A stretch of 64,000 bases of DNA from contig CAVVGE010000004.1 in NCBI GenBank assembly GCA_963747735.1, positions 372,001 to 436,000 of the forward strand, in the 5' to 3' direction. A program made the translations under genes and the position numbers. This DNA comes from AP-15 sp963747735 (GTDB taxonomy: Bacteria > Pseudomonadota > Alphaproteobacteria > ATCC43930 > CGMCC-115725). Below the pieces are notes generated by a model, which was not told where the DNA came from, made no database searches, and saw only the letters and a program-made list of their open reading frames with translations. Shown one piece after another: positions 14,896 through 24,199 of the stretch (the stretch's first letter is position 1; every line of letters begins with the position of its first letter).

Positions 14896-17800
14896 CTCCA
14901 CGCAGTCGATGTCAAAGCAATAGTTCTGCTCCTCGAAACGCACCCCGGGCGCCAACCCGCGCGCATCCGACAAGTCAACGGGATTATTGCCCGCGTAGCC
15001 GTAGGTGTTTATTCCACCCTTCAACCCGATCGGATCGCTTTCCACATAGCGGCCGGTGGTCGGGTCGTAGTCGCGCCGGCCGTTGTAATCAAAACCGGTT
15101 TCCTTGTCGAAATATTGGCCGAGGAAGCGGGGGTTGTAGATCAGGGTGCCGGTCGGGGCGCCGTTGCCGAACGGGTCGTGGTCCCAGCGCCACACCAGGT
15201 TGCGGCTCGAATCGGCGATCTGGTGCGGCGCGCCGAGCTGGTCGGCGGCAACGTAGTCGGGGGTCTGGCCGGGGATCAGCACCGCAACCGGCAAAACCTC
15301 TTCGGCGCTCGATCCGGGAGCCTGGCCCGGATTTGATCCACGGTCGAGAAGCCACACGGTCTCCTCGATCGCCTTGCCATTGCCGTCATATTCGCCGAGC
15401 AGATGGCCTTCCAGGTCGTGGACAAATTCCTGCTTGCCGCCCGCGATTCCCTGGGCGCCATAGCCCGCGCGGCTGACCCGCCGGCCGAGCCCGTCATTCA
15501 AGTAGGTGGTGGTGAAGGCGCCGGTCTTGGCTTTGACCAGCCGCTCGCCCGCGTCAAAGGTGTAGCCGAGCACTGTCACCACCCGGTGGTCGAGCGTCGT
15601 GCTGCCGTCCTTGTCGTAGGACAAGGTGCGGGTGGCGGCGCCGCTGGTGCCGCCGAGCAGGTTGCTGATGGCGGGCAAGATCGAGGTGATGACCGAGGCG
15701 CCCTTATTTTCATTGAGAGTGATGCGGTTGCCGTCGGGGTCGTAGCTGTAGCCCAAGAAGGGGGTGATGGGGTTGGCCAGGTCCGAATACGTGGTCAGCT
15801 GGCCCGCCGGGTCATGGACGAAAAGCTTCGGGTTGACATCGGTCTCATCGATCTTGACGATCTGGCTTGCGGCATCGTGGGTCAGGAGCATATTGCCGCT
15901 GCTGCCGAGCCCGATGACGGCGAGCCGCTCGTCCTTGTCGTACGTGCGGCCATAGCTGGCGCCGTTCCCCTGGGCCCAGCCGGTGGTCGGGCCGAACGGC
16001 AGATAGCCGATGCCGCCGGCCAGTGTCGTCGTCCCCGATTTGAGGCTGCCGACGCGCCCCGCCGGGTCGTAAGAGCGCACAACGGCCGCCCCCGAAGGAT
16101 AGGTGAGGCTGGCGAGCCGGCCCCCCGAGTCGTAGGTCCTTTTCGTCATAAAGACATGACCGGCGGTCGTCTGCTTCTGGGTCAGCTGCCGTCCGTGCGG
16201 CTCGTAGGTCCACGCGGTTTGGCCGCTGGTGTCGATCATCCGGGTCAGATGACCGACACCGTTCGTGCCCTGGTCGTAACCCCAGGTCACGGTCTTGCCG
16301 TCGGCATAGGTGGCGGAAATCGGCCGGTTCAGCGCGTCGTGGCTATAGGTGGTCGTCATGCCGCGCGCATCGGTCGAGGTCGCGACATTGCCGGCGGGGT
16401 CGAAGGTCTGCATCGTCGTGCCGCTGTCGGGGCTCGCGACCGCGGTTTCTTCGTCGAGCCCGTTCCAGGTGTAGGTCGTCTTCAGCCCGCGCGGGTCGGT
16501 CACCGCGGTCAAATGGTCGAGCAAGTCGTAAGTATTTGTGGTGATGCCGCCGTTCGGGTCGGTCGCCTGCACCAATCGGTTCAGCACGTCATAGGCGTAA
16601 TTCCGGGCATTGGCGAGCGCATCAATCGCCGCGAGGAGATTGCCGTTCGGGTCGTAGCTGTAGCTCGTGGTCTCGCCCACCGCACCGATCGCCTTCGCCA
16701 CCCGGTTTCCCTGGTCGTAGGCATAGGAGCGCAGCATCTGCACCTCGGCCGCCGCGTCGAGGGACTGGATTTTGGTCAAATTGCTGGCGTCGTCGTATTT
16801 GGCCTCGATGCGTTCGCCGAGGGCATCCGCGATGGCGGTCAGACGATGCGCCGCGTCATGCTGGAAGGTCAGATACGACCCGTCCGGCCGCGTCGTCTTG
16901 GTCAATTGCCCGGCATGGTCGAAGGCGTTCTTGGTGATCTCGCCGCCGACATCGCGCATCGCGACCTCGCTGCGGAAATTGTATTCGAGCTTGGTCAAGA
17001 GCCCGTTCGGGTCGGTAAAGCTCGTCGGCAGCCCGTCCGGGTCGTAGCTGGTGAATTTGCTGACATGGCCGAGCGCGTCGATGACCGTCGCCAACCGGCC
17101 CTTTGCCGCGTAGGTGCGGGTCGTGACGTTTCCGTTCGGGTCGGTCGCAGTCAGCGCCTGGCCGGCGCCGTTGTAGCTGTAGGTCCAGCTCCGGGTCAGC
17201 GATCCGGCCGCGACCGTTTTTTTCAGCAAATTGCCCATCGCATCATGGCTGAGCGTCGTGGTCCGGCCGGGCTCGACGATCCGGCTCGGCAGGTGAAAGC
17301 TCGGGAGCCAGGTCGTCTTGATCGTGCGCGCCAGCGCCGTGCCGGCGGCTTCGGTGCACGAAGTCTGGTCGCCGCGCGCGTCGTGCGTGTAGGTCGTGAG
17401 GTTGCCGTCGAAATCGGTCCGGCTCGCGACAAAGCCGGTGGCGCCATAACTAAATGCCGCACCGCCCGCCGCCGGGTAGGGTGCGCCGGTCACGGTCGTC
17501 GGCTTGACCACGCCGAACTGCGTCATGAATTTATAGCTGTGGCTATGGCCGTCGCCGTCGGTCACCGATGCGGAGCCGTCGGGATTGTAGGTGACCTTGG
17601 TCCGATCCGCGCCGCCGGCATGCTGGCTCGACAGCGCGCGCTCCATCGTGTCGTAAGTCCAGCTGGCAAAGTTGGCGCCGTTCTCGTCGATGATCGCGGT
17701 CAGCGCATGCGGAAAGGAAGTGTTGCCGTAGCTGTATTTGCGGACGGTTTTGTCCGGATGGGTGACCGATGTGAGGTCGTCGTTGGTGTCGTAGGTATAG

Positions 17801-18561
17801 CTATAGACGCCGCCATCGGGTGCGGTCATCTGCGTGACACGGCCTGAAGCATCGTTGGTAAAGCCGAGGACATCGCCGAACGGGCCGGTCACCGTCGTCA
17901 GATTGCCGTTCGTGTCGTGGCCGAGAGTGGTGGTGAGGCCGGCGCGGGACGTAATGGAATTGAGCTGCCCCGTGAGCGCATAGGTCTCGGTCGTGTCGTC
18001 CGCGGTGACCAGCTGCCAGCCGGTTTGCGTCCCGCCGCTTGGCACCGCCGAAAGCCGGCTGGTGACGTCGGGGTCGGCCTTCCAGGCCCCCGCTTGCAAT
18101 GTAAAAGTGTCCTGACGCCCGTCCGCGCGCGTCACGGTGACCTGGGTCGACGAGACCGCGTCCAGCTTGCGGTGCCAGGTGCTGAGCCACCCTGTCCCAA
18201 ATGCCGATTGCGTCGTGTCCCGGCTGTTGTAGTGCCGCGTCAGCGCCAGGCCGGTGACCGGGGCGCCCTGGAAATCGGTCTCGGACAGGAACACGTTCCC
18301 GACCGCGGTATTTATCGAATTGCCCGCCAGGGCGTTCGGGCCGGGGTCGGCGGTCCCGCCGCACCCGCACAGGGTCGGGTCGCCGAAATTCTTTGCCAAT
18401 CCCGGGCTCGGTTGCGCCAGCGCGGATGCGGAGCCGAAGGCGGCAATTGCGACGACGACAGCGGCCGCAGCCCGGCTCGGGATGGACGCCGCCCGCATCC
18501 CTGGTTTACGGCGATCGTTTATTTTGTTTGGGACTGCCTTCCGATTTTTGCTCGCCCGCAT
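14788..18561 (-). CDS. Secreted RHS/YD-repeat protein
   Basis: The 1257-residue frame encodes a signal peptide (hydrophobic core AAAAVVVAIAAFGS, cleavage near ALA-QP), a DUF6531-like start (NTAVGNVFLSETDFQG, LTRHYNSRD) and then dozens of YD repeats such as YDPNGNLLAAID, YDVLNRLVQATDPNG and YDPAGRVGSL. It ends with the RHS core terminator, GRYVESDPIGLKGGINTYGY. RHS shells encapsulate C-terminal toxins or adhesive tips. The in-frame tail after the core is only about 60 residues and becomes Arg/Gly-rich, while a better tail lies in another frame. AGGGGG precedes the ATG at 18561. Neither VgrG/PAAR genes nor an evident immunity gene lie nearby. Confidence 0.88.
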   Translation of the reverse strand: MRASKNRKAVPNKINDRRKPGMRAASIPSRAAAAVVVAIAAFGSASALAQPSPGLAKNFGDPTLCGCGGTADPGPNALAGNSINTAVGNVFLSETDFQGAPVTGLALTRHYNSRDTTQSAFGTGWLSTWHRKLDAVSSTQVTVTRADGRQDTFTLQAGAWKADPDVTSRLSAVPSGGTQTGWQLVTADDTTETYALTGQLNSITSRAGLTTTLGHDTNGNLTTVTGPFGDVLGFTNDASGRVTQMTAPDGGVYSYTYDTNDDLTSVTHPDKTVRKYSYGNTSFPHALTAIIDENGANFASWTYDTMERALSSQHAGGADRTKVTYNPDGSASVTDGDGHSHSYKFMTQFGVVKPTTVTGAPYPAAGGAAFSYGATGFVASRTDFDGNLTTYTHDARGDQTSCTEAAGTALARTIKTTWLPSFHLPSRIVEPGRTTTLSHDAMGNLLKKTVAAGSLTRSWTYSYNGAGQALTATDPNGNVTTRTYAAKGRLATVIDALGHVSKFTSYDPDGLPTSFTDPNGLLTKLEYNFRSEVAMRDVGGEITKNAFDHAGQLTKTTRPDGSYLTFQHDAAHRLTAIADALGERIEAKYDDASNLTKIQSLDAAAEVQMLRSYAYDQGNRVAKAIGAVGETTSYSYDPNGNLLAAIDALANARNYAYDVLNRLVQATDPNGGITTNTYDLLDHLTAVTDPRGLKTTYTWNGLDEETAVASPDSGTTMQTFDPAGNVATSTDARGMTTTYSHDALNRPISATYADGKTVTWGYDQGTNGVGHLTRMIDTSGQTAWTYEPHGRQLTQKQTTAGHVFMTKRTYDSGGRLASLTYPSGAAVVRSYDPAGRVGSLKSGTTTLAGGIGYLPFGPTTGWAQGNGASYGRTYDKDERLAVIGLGSSGNMLLTHDAASQIVKIDETDVNPKLFVHDPAGQLTTYSDLANPITPFLGYSYDPDGNRITLNENKGASVITSILPAISNLLGGTSGAATRTLSYDKDGSTTLDHRVVTVLGYTFDAGERLVKAKTGAFTTTYLNDGLGRRVSRAGYGAQGIAGGKQEFVHDLEGHLLGEYDGNGKAIEETVWLLDRGSNPGQAPGSSAEEVLPVAVLIPGQTPDYVAADQLGAPHQIADSSRNLVWRWDHDPFGNGAPTGTLIYNPRFLGQYFDKETGFDYNGRRDYDPTTGRYVESDPIGLKGGINTYGYAGNNPVDLSDARGLAPGVRFEEQNYCFDIDCVEFERGSIRFAAGNRGDHRGADRPKPAGRGPTPGCDL

Positions 18562-18722
18562 CGCTGCCCCCTATCGATCGGGCGCGCCCCGGCGGTCGAG
18601 GCTGCCGGGCGTGTCCGGTTATGAGCCGGGAACAGAATAGAGCGTCGGTTGCAGCGAATGAAGAATGTTCTCGGCGGATTAGGAAAAATTCTGCCGAACG
18701 CACGCCGAACGCGAGCGAATGC

Positions 18723-21386
18723 TTACGCCAGGCTTTTCGACACCATCTCGTAAGTATTGGGGCTGAGGCCGGGGGTGGCGAGGATGCGGCGGAGCTCGCC
18801 TTGCATCAGCGCCTGATGCGGCGGATCGTAGCGGCGCCAGGCGCCGAGCGGCTGGACGAGGCGTGCGGCCAAGGTCGGGTTGTCGGGGTCGAGCGCCAAG
18901 ACCTCCTCGGCGAGGAACCTATAGCCGGCGCCGGAAGGATCGTGAAAGCGCAACTGGTTGCCCTGGGCAAAGGCGCCGAACAGCGCCCGCGCCCGGTTTG
19001 GGTTTTTGCGGGTGAAGGCCGGGTGACGGGTCAGCTCGCGCACCCGCGCAGGGGTCTGCGGCAGGGACGAGCGCGCCTGCAGGCTGAACCATTTGTCGAC
19101 GACCAGGTCGTCATGCGCCCACAGCGCGTAAAACCGGTCGAGCGCGGCTTCGCGCTCCGGGCGGTCGAGGTCGCCGAGCACGGCGAGCGCAGCCAGGACG
19201 TCGGTCATGTTGCGGCCGGCATCGAATTGCGATTTGGCGAGGGTGGCGCCGTGCTCGGGATCGGCGGCGGCGAGGTAATAGAGTGCCGTATTGCGCAAGG
19301 CCCGCCGGCCGATCGAGTGCCCGTCGATGCGGTAGGGCCCGGGCTCGGCCAGCCTCTCGTAGGTTGCGGCAAGCTCGGCGGCGAGGGCCTGCCCGATCGC
19401 GGCGCGGGCGGCTTCGCGGACGGCGTGGACGGCATCGACATCGGCGATTGCGAGCTGGTCGGCGAGAAACGCCTCGCCGGGCAGGCTCAGCGCCTCGGCG
19501 GCGAAAGCCGGGTCGCGGTCGGCATCGGCAAGAGTGCGGGAGAGCGAGACCAACAGGTCGGGATCAAACGGCGCCGTGGGCCTGCCCTGCTGATGTACCG
19601 CGATCGCGTCGAGCAAAAGCCGGGTCGCGACTTGCTGGCCCGCCTCCCAGCGGGCAAACGGCTCGGGGTCGTGGATCGCCAGGAATTTGAGCCGGTCGAG
19701 CGCGACACCCTGCAATTTTACCGGTGCCGAAAAGCCGCGCAGCAATGACGGCACCGGCGGCTCCGGCAAATCGACAAAGCGGAAATTCTGCCGCGCCTCG
19801 GCAACGGTGACGACCCGTGTGCCGGCACGACTTGCAGCCTCGCCGTCGAGGCGGGTCTCCAATTCGCTCCCGTCGGCGCCGAGCAGACCCATCGCCAGCG
19901 GGATCGGCATCGGCAGCTTTTCCGGCTGGCCCGGGGTCGGCGGCAGCTTTTGGGCGACGGTCAATTCCCAGCTCTTATCCGCCGCGTCCCAGCTTTCCTC
20001 GACCGTGATTTCCGGTGTGCCGGCCTGCTCGTACCATAATTTGAAATGGCCGAGATCGACCCCGCTCGCATCCTGCATCGCCGCGACAAAATCCTCGATT
20101 GTCGCGGCGTGGTTGTCGTGCCGCCGGATATAGAGGTCCATGCCGGCGCGGAACCCGTCCTTGCCGAGCAGGGTTTGGATCATCCGGATTACCTCGGCAC
20201 CCTTGTTGTAGACGGTCGCGGTATAGAAATTGTCAATTCTGAGATAGGTCTGCGGCCGCACCGGATGGGCGAGCGGGCCCGCATCCTCGGGGAACTGCGC
20301 CGCACGCAAGGTGCGCACCTCGCCGATGCGCTTGACCGCGCGGCTTCCCTGGTCGGCCGAGAATTCCTGGTCGCGGAACACGGTCAGCCCTTCCTTCAGC
20401 GACAATTGGAACCAGTCGCGGCAGGTCACCCGGTCGCCGGTCCAATTATGAAAGTATTCGTGGGCGATGACCAATTCGATGTTCTGGTAGTCGGTGTCGG
20501 TCGCGGTTTCGGGCTGAGCCAGCACATAGCGGGTGTTGAAGATGTTGAGGCCCTTGTTCTCCATCGCCCCCATGTTGAAGTCGCTGACTGCGACGATGTT
20601 GAACACATCGAGATCGTATTCGAGGCCGAACACCTCTTCGTCCCAGGCCATCGCCTTTTTTAAGGAGGCCATGGCGTGGCCGCATTTGTCCTCGTCGCCG
20701 CGGCGCACCCAGATGGCGAGCGCCACGTCCTTGCCCGAACGCGTCGTGAATTGATCACGGACCGGAACGAGGTCGCCGGCGACGAGCGCGAAGAGATAGG
20801 AGGGCTTGGGGTGCGGATCGACCCATTTCGCCCAATGCCGGCCATTTTCGCTGGCGCCATTGCCGGCCGGGTTGCCGTTCGACAACAGGATCGGAAACCG
20901 CGCCTTGTCGGCGACGATCGTCGTCGAATAGCGCGCCATCACATCGGGCCGGTCGATAAAATAGGTGATGCGGCGAAACCCCTCGGGCTCGCATTGGGTG
21001 CAGAAATTGCCGCCCGACATGTAGAGGCCGGAGAGTGCCGTGTTCTTGTCGGGCGCGATGCGGGTCTCGATGTCGAGCGTGAAACTATCGGGGACCCCGC
21101 TCAGCACCAGCCCGCCTTCGGGGGTTTGCGTGTAGCGGTTCGCGCCGAGCGGTTCGCCGTCGAGGGCGAGCGAGACCAGCTCGAGCGCCTCGCCATCGAG
21201 CCGCAAGGGTGCGGCGCGGTCATCGGCCGCCGGATTGCGCCGGACGCGCAGCCGCGACTTCACCGCGGTCGCGGCATCGACCAGCTCGAAAACGAGATCG
21301 ACGGTGTCGACCAGAAATTCGGGCGGCCGGTAATCTGCGAGCCTGATGGGTTCGGGCGGCGCGTGATCGAGGACGGTGTCGGGCAT
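18723..21386 (-). CDS. pepN: Aminopeptidase N (M1 family)
   Basis: PepN is a cytoplasmic zinc aminopeptidase of broad specificity. The protein is 887 residues, the bacterial PepN length. It shows the exopeptidase motif GAMEN at 273-277 and the zinc site HEYFH at 309-313, with the third ligand Glu332 in LSLKEGLTVFRDQEF. Also present are the PepN-type YFIDRPDVMARY and the C-terminal DUF3458 Ig-like and alpha-helical domains (RTRVVTVAEARQNFRF is at the junction). It is monocistronic on the minus strand, divergent from the SMP-30-like gene and downstream of the RHS gene. Confidence 0.97.
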   Translation of the reverse strand: MPDTVLDHAPPEPIRLADYRPPEFLVDTVDLVFELVDAATAVKSRLRVRRNPAADDRAAPLRLDGEALELVSLALDGEPLGANRYTQTPEGGLVLSGVPDSFTLDIETRIAPDKNTALSGLYMSGGNFCTQCEPEGFRRITYFIDRPDVMARYSTTIVADKARFPILLSNGNPAGNGASENGRHWAKWVDPHPKPSYLFALVAGDLVPVRDQFTTRSGKDVALAIWVRRGDEDKCGHAMASLKKAMAWDEEVFGLEYDLDVFNIVAVSDFNMGAMENKGLNIFNTRYVLAQPETATDTDYQNIELVIAHEYFHNWTGDRVTCRDWFQLSLKEGLTVFRDQEFSADQGSRAVKRIGEVRTLRAAQFPEDAGPLAHPVRPQTYLRIDNFYTATVYNKGAEVIRMIQTLLGKDGFRAGMDLYIRRHDNHAATIEDFVAAMQDASGVDLGHFKLWYEQAGTPEITVEESWDAADKSWELTVAQKLPPTPGQPEKLPMPIPLAMGLLGADGSELETRLDGEAASRAGTRVVTVAEARQNFRFVDLPEPPVPSLLRGFSAPVKLQGVALDRLKFLAIHDPEPFARWEAGQQVATRLLLDAIAVHQQGRPTAPFDPDLLVSLSRTLADADRDPAFAAEALSLPGEAFLADQLAIADVDAVHAVREAARAAIGQALAAELAATYERLAEPGPYRIDGHSIGRRALRNTALYYLAAADPEHGATLAKSQFDAGRNMTDVLAALAVLGDLDRPEREAALDRFYALWAHDDLVVDKWFSLQARSSLPQTPARVRELTRHPAFTRKNPNRARALFGAFAQGNQLRFHDPSGAGYRFLAEEVLALDPDNPTLAARLVQPLGAWRRYDPPHQALMQGELRRILATPGLSPNTYEMVSKSLA

Positions 21387-21570
21387 CGGTCGCCCCGTGC
21401 AGCTTCAAGGGAGCGCCAGCCTATCCTGTGCCCGGCCCGCCGCAAATCCCTCACTGGTCGCGGCGCCCTCGGCAGCCCCGGCCGCAGCGGCGTCGCTGCC
21501 TGATCGGTCTGGACAAGGCGGTGCCGCGACGGCGATCCTTGGCTGACCAACGGGATCGTGGAGAAAGAGC

Positions 21571-22650
21571 ATGAATGTGCGCAATTGGCTGGCCGGCGGT
21601 CTCGCGGCGCTCTGGCTGGGGGTGATCGCAGCGGGGGCGGCGCAGGCGCAGGCACCAGCACCACCGGTGATGCCGGTGCAGCCTTGGGGGCTGCCGCCGT
21701 TGCCGGCCGGGATCGGGCCGGTCGAGAAATTCGCCGATGTCGGCGGCACGCCGCAGGGCAAGTTTCTCGAAGGGGGCGCCTTCGACAAGGACGGCAATCT
21801 GTGGTTTGTCGCAATCGGCAGCGGCTGGATTTCGTATCTGACGCCGGACGGCAAGCTCGTCCCGGTGGTCAATTGCAACCCGCCGCCCGAGCTCGGCCAG
21901 ACCTGCGAGCCGCAGGGCACCCGCTGGCGGGACGGCAAGCTCTACCTGACCTCGCGGCATCGCGGCATTCTGGTTTGGGATCCGCAGAAGAAGCAGCTGA
22001 CGACGCTCGTCTACACCTATCGCAACCAGCTGTTCAAAGGCCCGAACGATCTCGATTTCGACGCCGAGGGCAATTTGTTCTTTACCGATCCGTGGGGGAC
22101 CGGGCCGGGGCCGAGCCTCTCCGACCGCACCGGTGCGGTTTATCAGTATTCGCGCGACGGTGTCCTGCGCAGGATCATGGATAGCGGGCTTTTCCCGAAC
22201 GGGATCGCCGTCTCGCCGGATGACAACACGCTCGCGGTCGGCGACTTCCGGGGCGGGCGCATGTGGTGGGCCGGGTTCGAGACCGGGCCGTCGATGGGCT
22301 GCCCGCAATGCGCCAAGGACCCGCTGCACCTAACCTTTGCCGGCGTCAAGGCGGGGACCTATTTCCCCGGCAATGGCGGCCCCGACGGCCTCCACTATGA
22401 CGTCAAAGGCAATCTGTGGGTGGGGCTTCCCGGTGTCGGCGGCGTGGCCGAGGTCAACCCGCGCGGCCTCATCGTCGGCTTTGTGCCGATCCCGAACGGC
22501 GATCCGGCAACGACCAATTTCGCCTTTGGCGGCGAGAACAACCAGCAGCTTTATTTCGAGGGGGCGTCGACCGGCACCTTCTGGCGTTTCAAGGCGCCCT
22601 ATCCGGGCCTGATCGGCCCCGGCGGGGTGCGCCTGCCGGCGCAGCCTTGA
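21571..22650 (+). CDS. Secreted SMP-30/gluconolactonase-like beta-propeller protein
   Basis: The 359-residue protein has a signal peptide (LAALWLGVIAAGAAQAQA) and then a six-bladed propeller of the SMP-30/gluconolactonase/LRE type. Blade motifs include FLEGGAFDKDGNLWFVAIGS, the metal-ligand region KGPNDLDFDAEGNLFFTDPW, LFPNGIAVSPDDNTLAVGD and GPDGLHYDVKGNLWVGLPG. These carry the conserved Glu, Asn and Asp that bind the divalent metal in family lactonases. An extracytoplasmic lactonase-like activity is likely, but the substrate is unknown. GGAGAAAGAG precedes the ATG. About 185 bases separate it from the divergent pepN. Confidence 0.85.
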   Translation: MNVRNWLAGGLAALWLGVIAAGAAQAQAPAPPVMPVQPWGLPPLPAGIGPVEKFADVGGTPQGKFLEGGAFDKDGNLWFVAIGSGWISYLTPDGKLVPVVNCNPPPELGQTCEPQGTRWRDGKLYLTSRHRGILVWDPQKKQLTTLVYTYRNQLFKGPNDLDFDAEGNLFFTDPWGTGPGPSLSDRTGAVYQYSRDGVLRRIMDSGLFPNGIAVSPDDNTLAVGDFRGGRMWWAGFETGPSMGCPQCAKDPLHLTFAGVKAGTYFPGNGGPDGLHYDVKGNLWVGLPGVGGVAEVNPRGLIVGFVPIPNGDPATTNFAFGGENNQQLYFEGASTGTFWRFKAPYPGLIGPGGVRLPAQP

Positions 22651-22794
22651 GCGCGGCGGCCTTGAGCGGGGCGGGCGCCGCGCTCGGCCGCGGGGAAGCA
22701 AGCGCGGGCCGGGCTCGCCGCGGGTGTCGCCATCGGCAATGCGGCGGCCGGCTTTCGGGGGTATGATCGCACCCCAGCTTGTGCAGGAGCGCGG

Positions 22795-23499
22795 ATGAAC
22801 AAGGTCTTCCCCGACGCCCGGGCAGCGCTTGCCGGATTGTTGCGCGACGGCATGACGATCATGTCGGGCGGTTTTGGCCTCTGCGGCATCCCGGAGGCGC
22901 TGATCGCCGCGATCCGCGATTCGGGCGTTGGCGGGCTCACCGTGATTTCGAACAACGCCGGGATCGACGGCGCCGGGCTCGGCCTGCTGCTCGAAAGCCG
23001 GCAGGTCAAGAAGATGGTCGCGTCCTATGTCGGCGAAAACAAATTGTTCGCCGAGCTTTACCTGAAGGGCGAGCTCGATCTCGAATTCAACCCGCAAGGC
23101 ACGCTGGCCGAGCGGATCCGCGCCGGCGGCGCCGGCATCCCGGCGTTTTTTACCAAGACCGGGGTCGGCACGCTGATCGCCGAGGGCAAGGAGACGCGCG
23201 ATTTCGACGGTGAACGCTATGTGATGGAAAAGGCGCTCGTCGCCGACCTCGCCGTGATCCACGCCTGGAAAAGCGACGCCGAGGGCAACCTCGTCTATCG
23301 CAAGACCGCGCGCAACTTCAACCCGGTGATGGCGACCGCCGGGCGGGTGACGGTCGCCGAGGTCGAAGAATTGGTGGCGGCCGGGGATGTCGAGCCCGAC
23401 CGCATCCATACTCCCGGTATCTTCGTGCAGCGCATCGTGCATAGGGCCTCGTTCGAAAAGCGGATCGAGCAGCGCACGGTGCGGCGCCGCGGCGAGTAG
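22795..23499 (+). CDS. scoA: 3-oxoacid CoA-transferase subunit A
   Basis: This is subunit A of a family I CoA-transferase (succinyl-CoA:3-ketoacid CoA-transferase), which activates acetoacetate and so feeds ketone bodies into acetyl-CoA. The 234 residues start MNKVFPDARAALAGLLRDGM and contain MSGGFGLCGIPEALIAAI, the oxyanion-type loop GGAGIPAFFTKTGVGTLIAEG and the FDGERYVMEKALVADLA stretch typical of subunit A. Subunit B starts 17 bases downstream. Closely related families include the AtoDA acetate CoA-transferases, so the exact acyl donor is not certain. Confidence 0.93.
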   Translation: MNKVFPDARAALAGLLRDGMTIMSGGFGLCGIPEALIAAIRDSGVGGLTVISNNAGIDGAGLGLLLESRQVKKMVASYVGENKLFAELYLKGELDLEFNPQGTLAERIRAGGAGIPAFFTKTGVGTLIAEGKETRDFDGERYVMEKALVADLAVIHAWKSDAEGNLVYRKTARNFNPVMATAGRVTVAEVEELVAAGDVEPDRIHTPGIFVQRIVHRASFEKRIEQRTVRRRGE

Positions 23500-23515
23500 G
23501 AAAAGGAGCTGGCCT

Positions 23516-24157
23516 GTGCCCTGGACACGCGACGACATGGCGCGGCGCGCCGCCGCCGAGCTCGAAGACGGGTTCTACGTCAATCTCGGCATCGGCATTC
23601 CGACGCTCGTTTCAAACTTTATTCCGGAGGGGGTCACGGTCCAGCTGCAGAGCGAGAACGGCATGCTCGGCATGGGCCCGTTCCCGTTCGAGGGCGACGA
23701 GGACGCCGACCTGATCAACGCCGGCAAGCAGACGATCACCGAATTGCCGACGACGAGCTATTTTGACAGCGCGCAATCCTTCGGCATGATCCGCGGCGGG
23801 CATATCGACCTGTCGATCCTGGGGGCGATGCAGGTCGCGGAGAACGGCGACCTCGCCAACTGGATGATCCCCGGCCGCATGATCAAGGGCATGGGAGGCG
23901 CGATGGATCTGGTGGCCGGGGTCAAGCGGGTCATCGTCTTGATGGAGCACACCGCGCGCGGCGAGCCCAAGCTCCTGCACCGCTGCACCCTGCCGCTGAC
24001 CGGCGCCGGTGTCGTCGATATGGTGATCACCGATCTCGGCGTGTTCACGATCGGCGCGGGCGGCATGATTTTGCGCGAGACGGCGCCGGGCGTATCGCTC
24101 GACGAAATCCGGACCAAGACCGGGGCGAGCTTTGCCCTCGAACCCGGTCTCGGCTAG
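23516..24157 (+). CDS. scoB: 3-oxoacid CoA-transferase subunit B
   Basis: Subunit B carries the catalytic glutamate that forms the glutamyl-CoA thioester, visible in the motif QSENGMLGMGPFP (SENG) near residues 47-59. Other family stretches are GFYVNLGIGIPTLVSNF, GGHIDLSILGAMQVAENGD, GAMDLVAGVKRVIVLMEHTA and LGVFTIGAGGM. The start is GTG 23516, preceded by AAAAGGAG eight bases upstream; upstream open frame is overlap with scoA. Length 213 is normal. The two genes form a short operon. Confidence 0.94.
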   Translation: MPWTRDDMARRAAAELEDGFYVNLGIGIPTLVSNFIPEGVTVQLQSENGMLGMGPFPFEGDEDADLINAGKQTITELPTTSYFDSAQSFGMIRGGHIDLSILGAMQVAENGDLANWMIPGRMIKGMGGAMDLVAGVKRVIVLMEHTARGEPKLLHRCTLPLTGAGVVDMVITDLGVFTIGAGGMILRETAPGVSLDEIRTKTGASFALEPGLG

Positions 24158-24199
24158 AGCCGGCCGCTCCCGCGGCTAGGGGGCGCCGGGGGACGGCAG

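Noticed and set aside
15403..17847. Long plus-strand open frame of 814 codons opposite the RHS gene
   Set aside because: It is the antisense shadow of the YD-repeat gene; its residues mirror the repeat and show no domain or ribosome-binding site.
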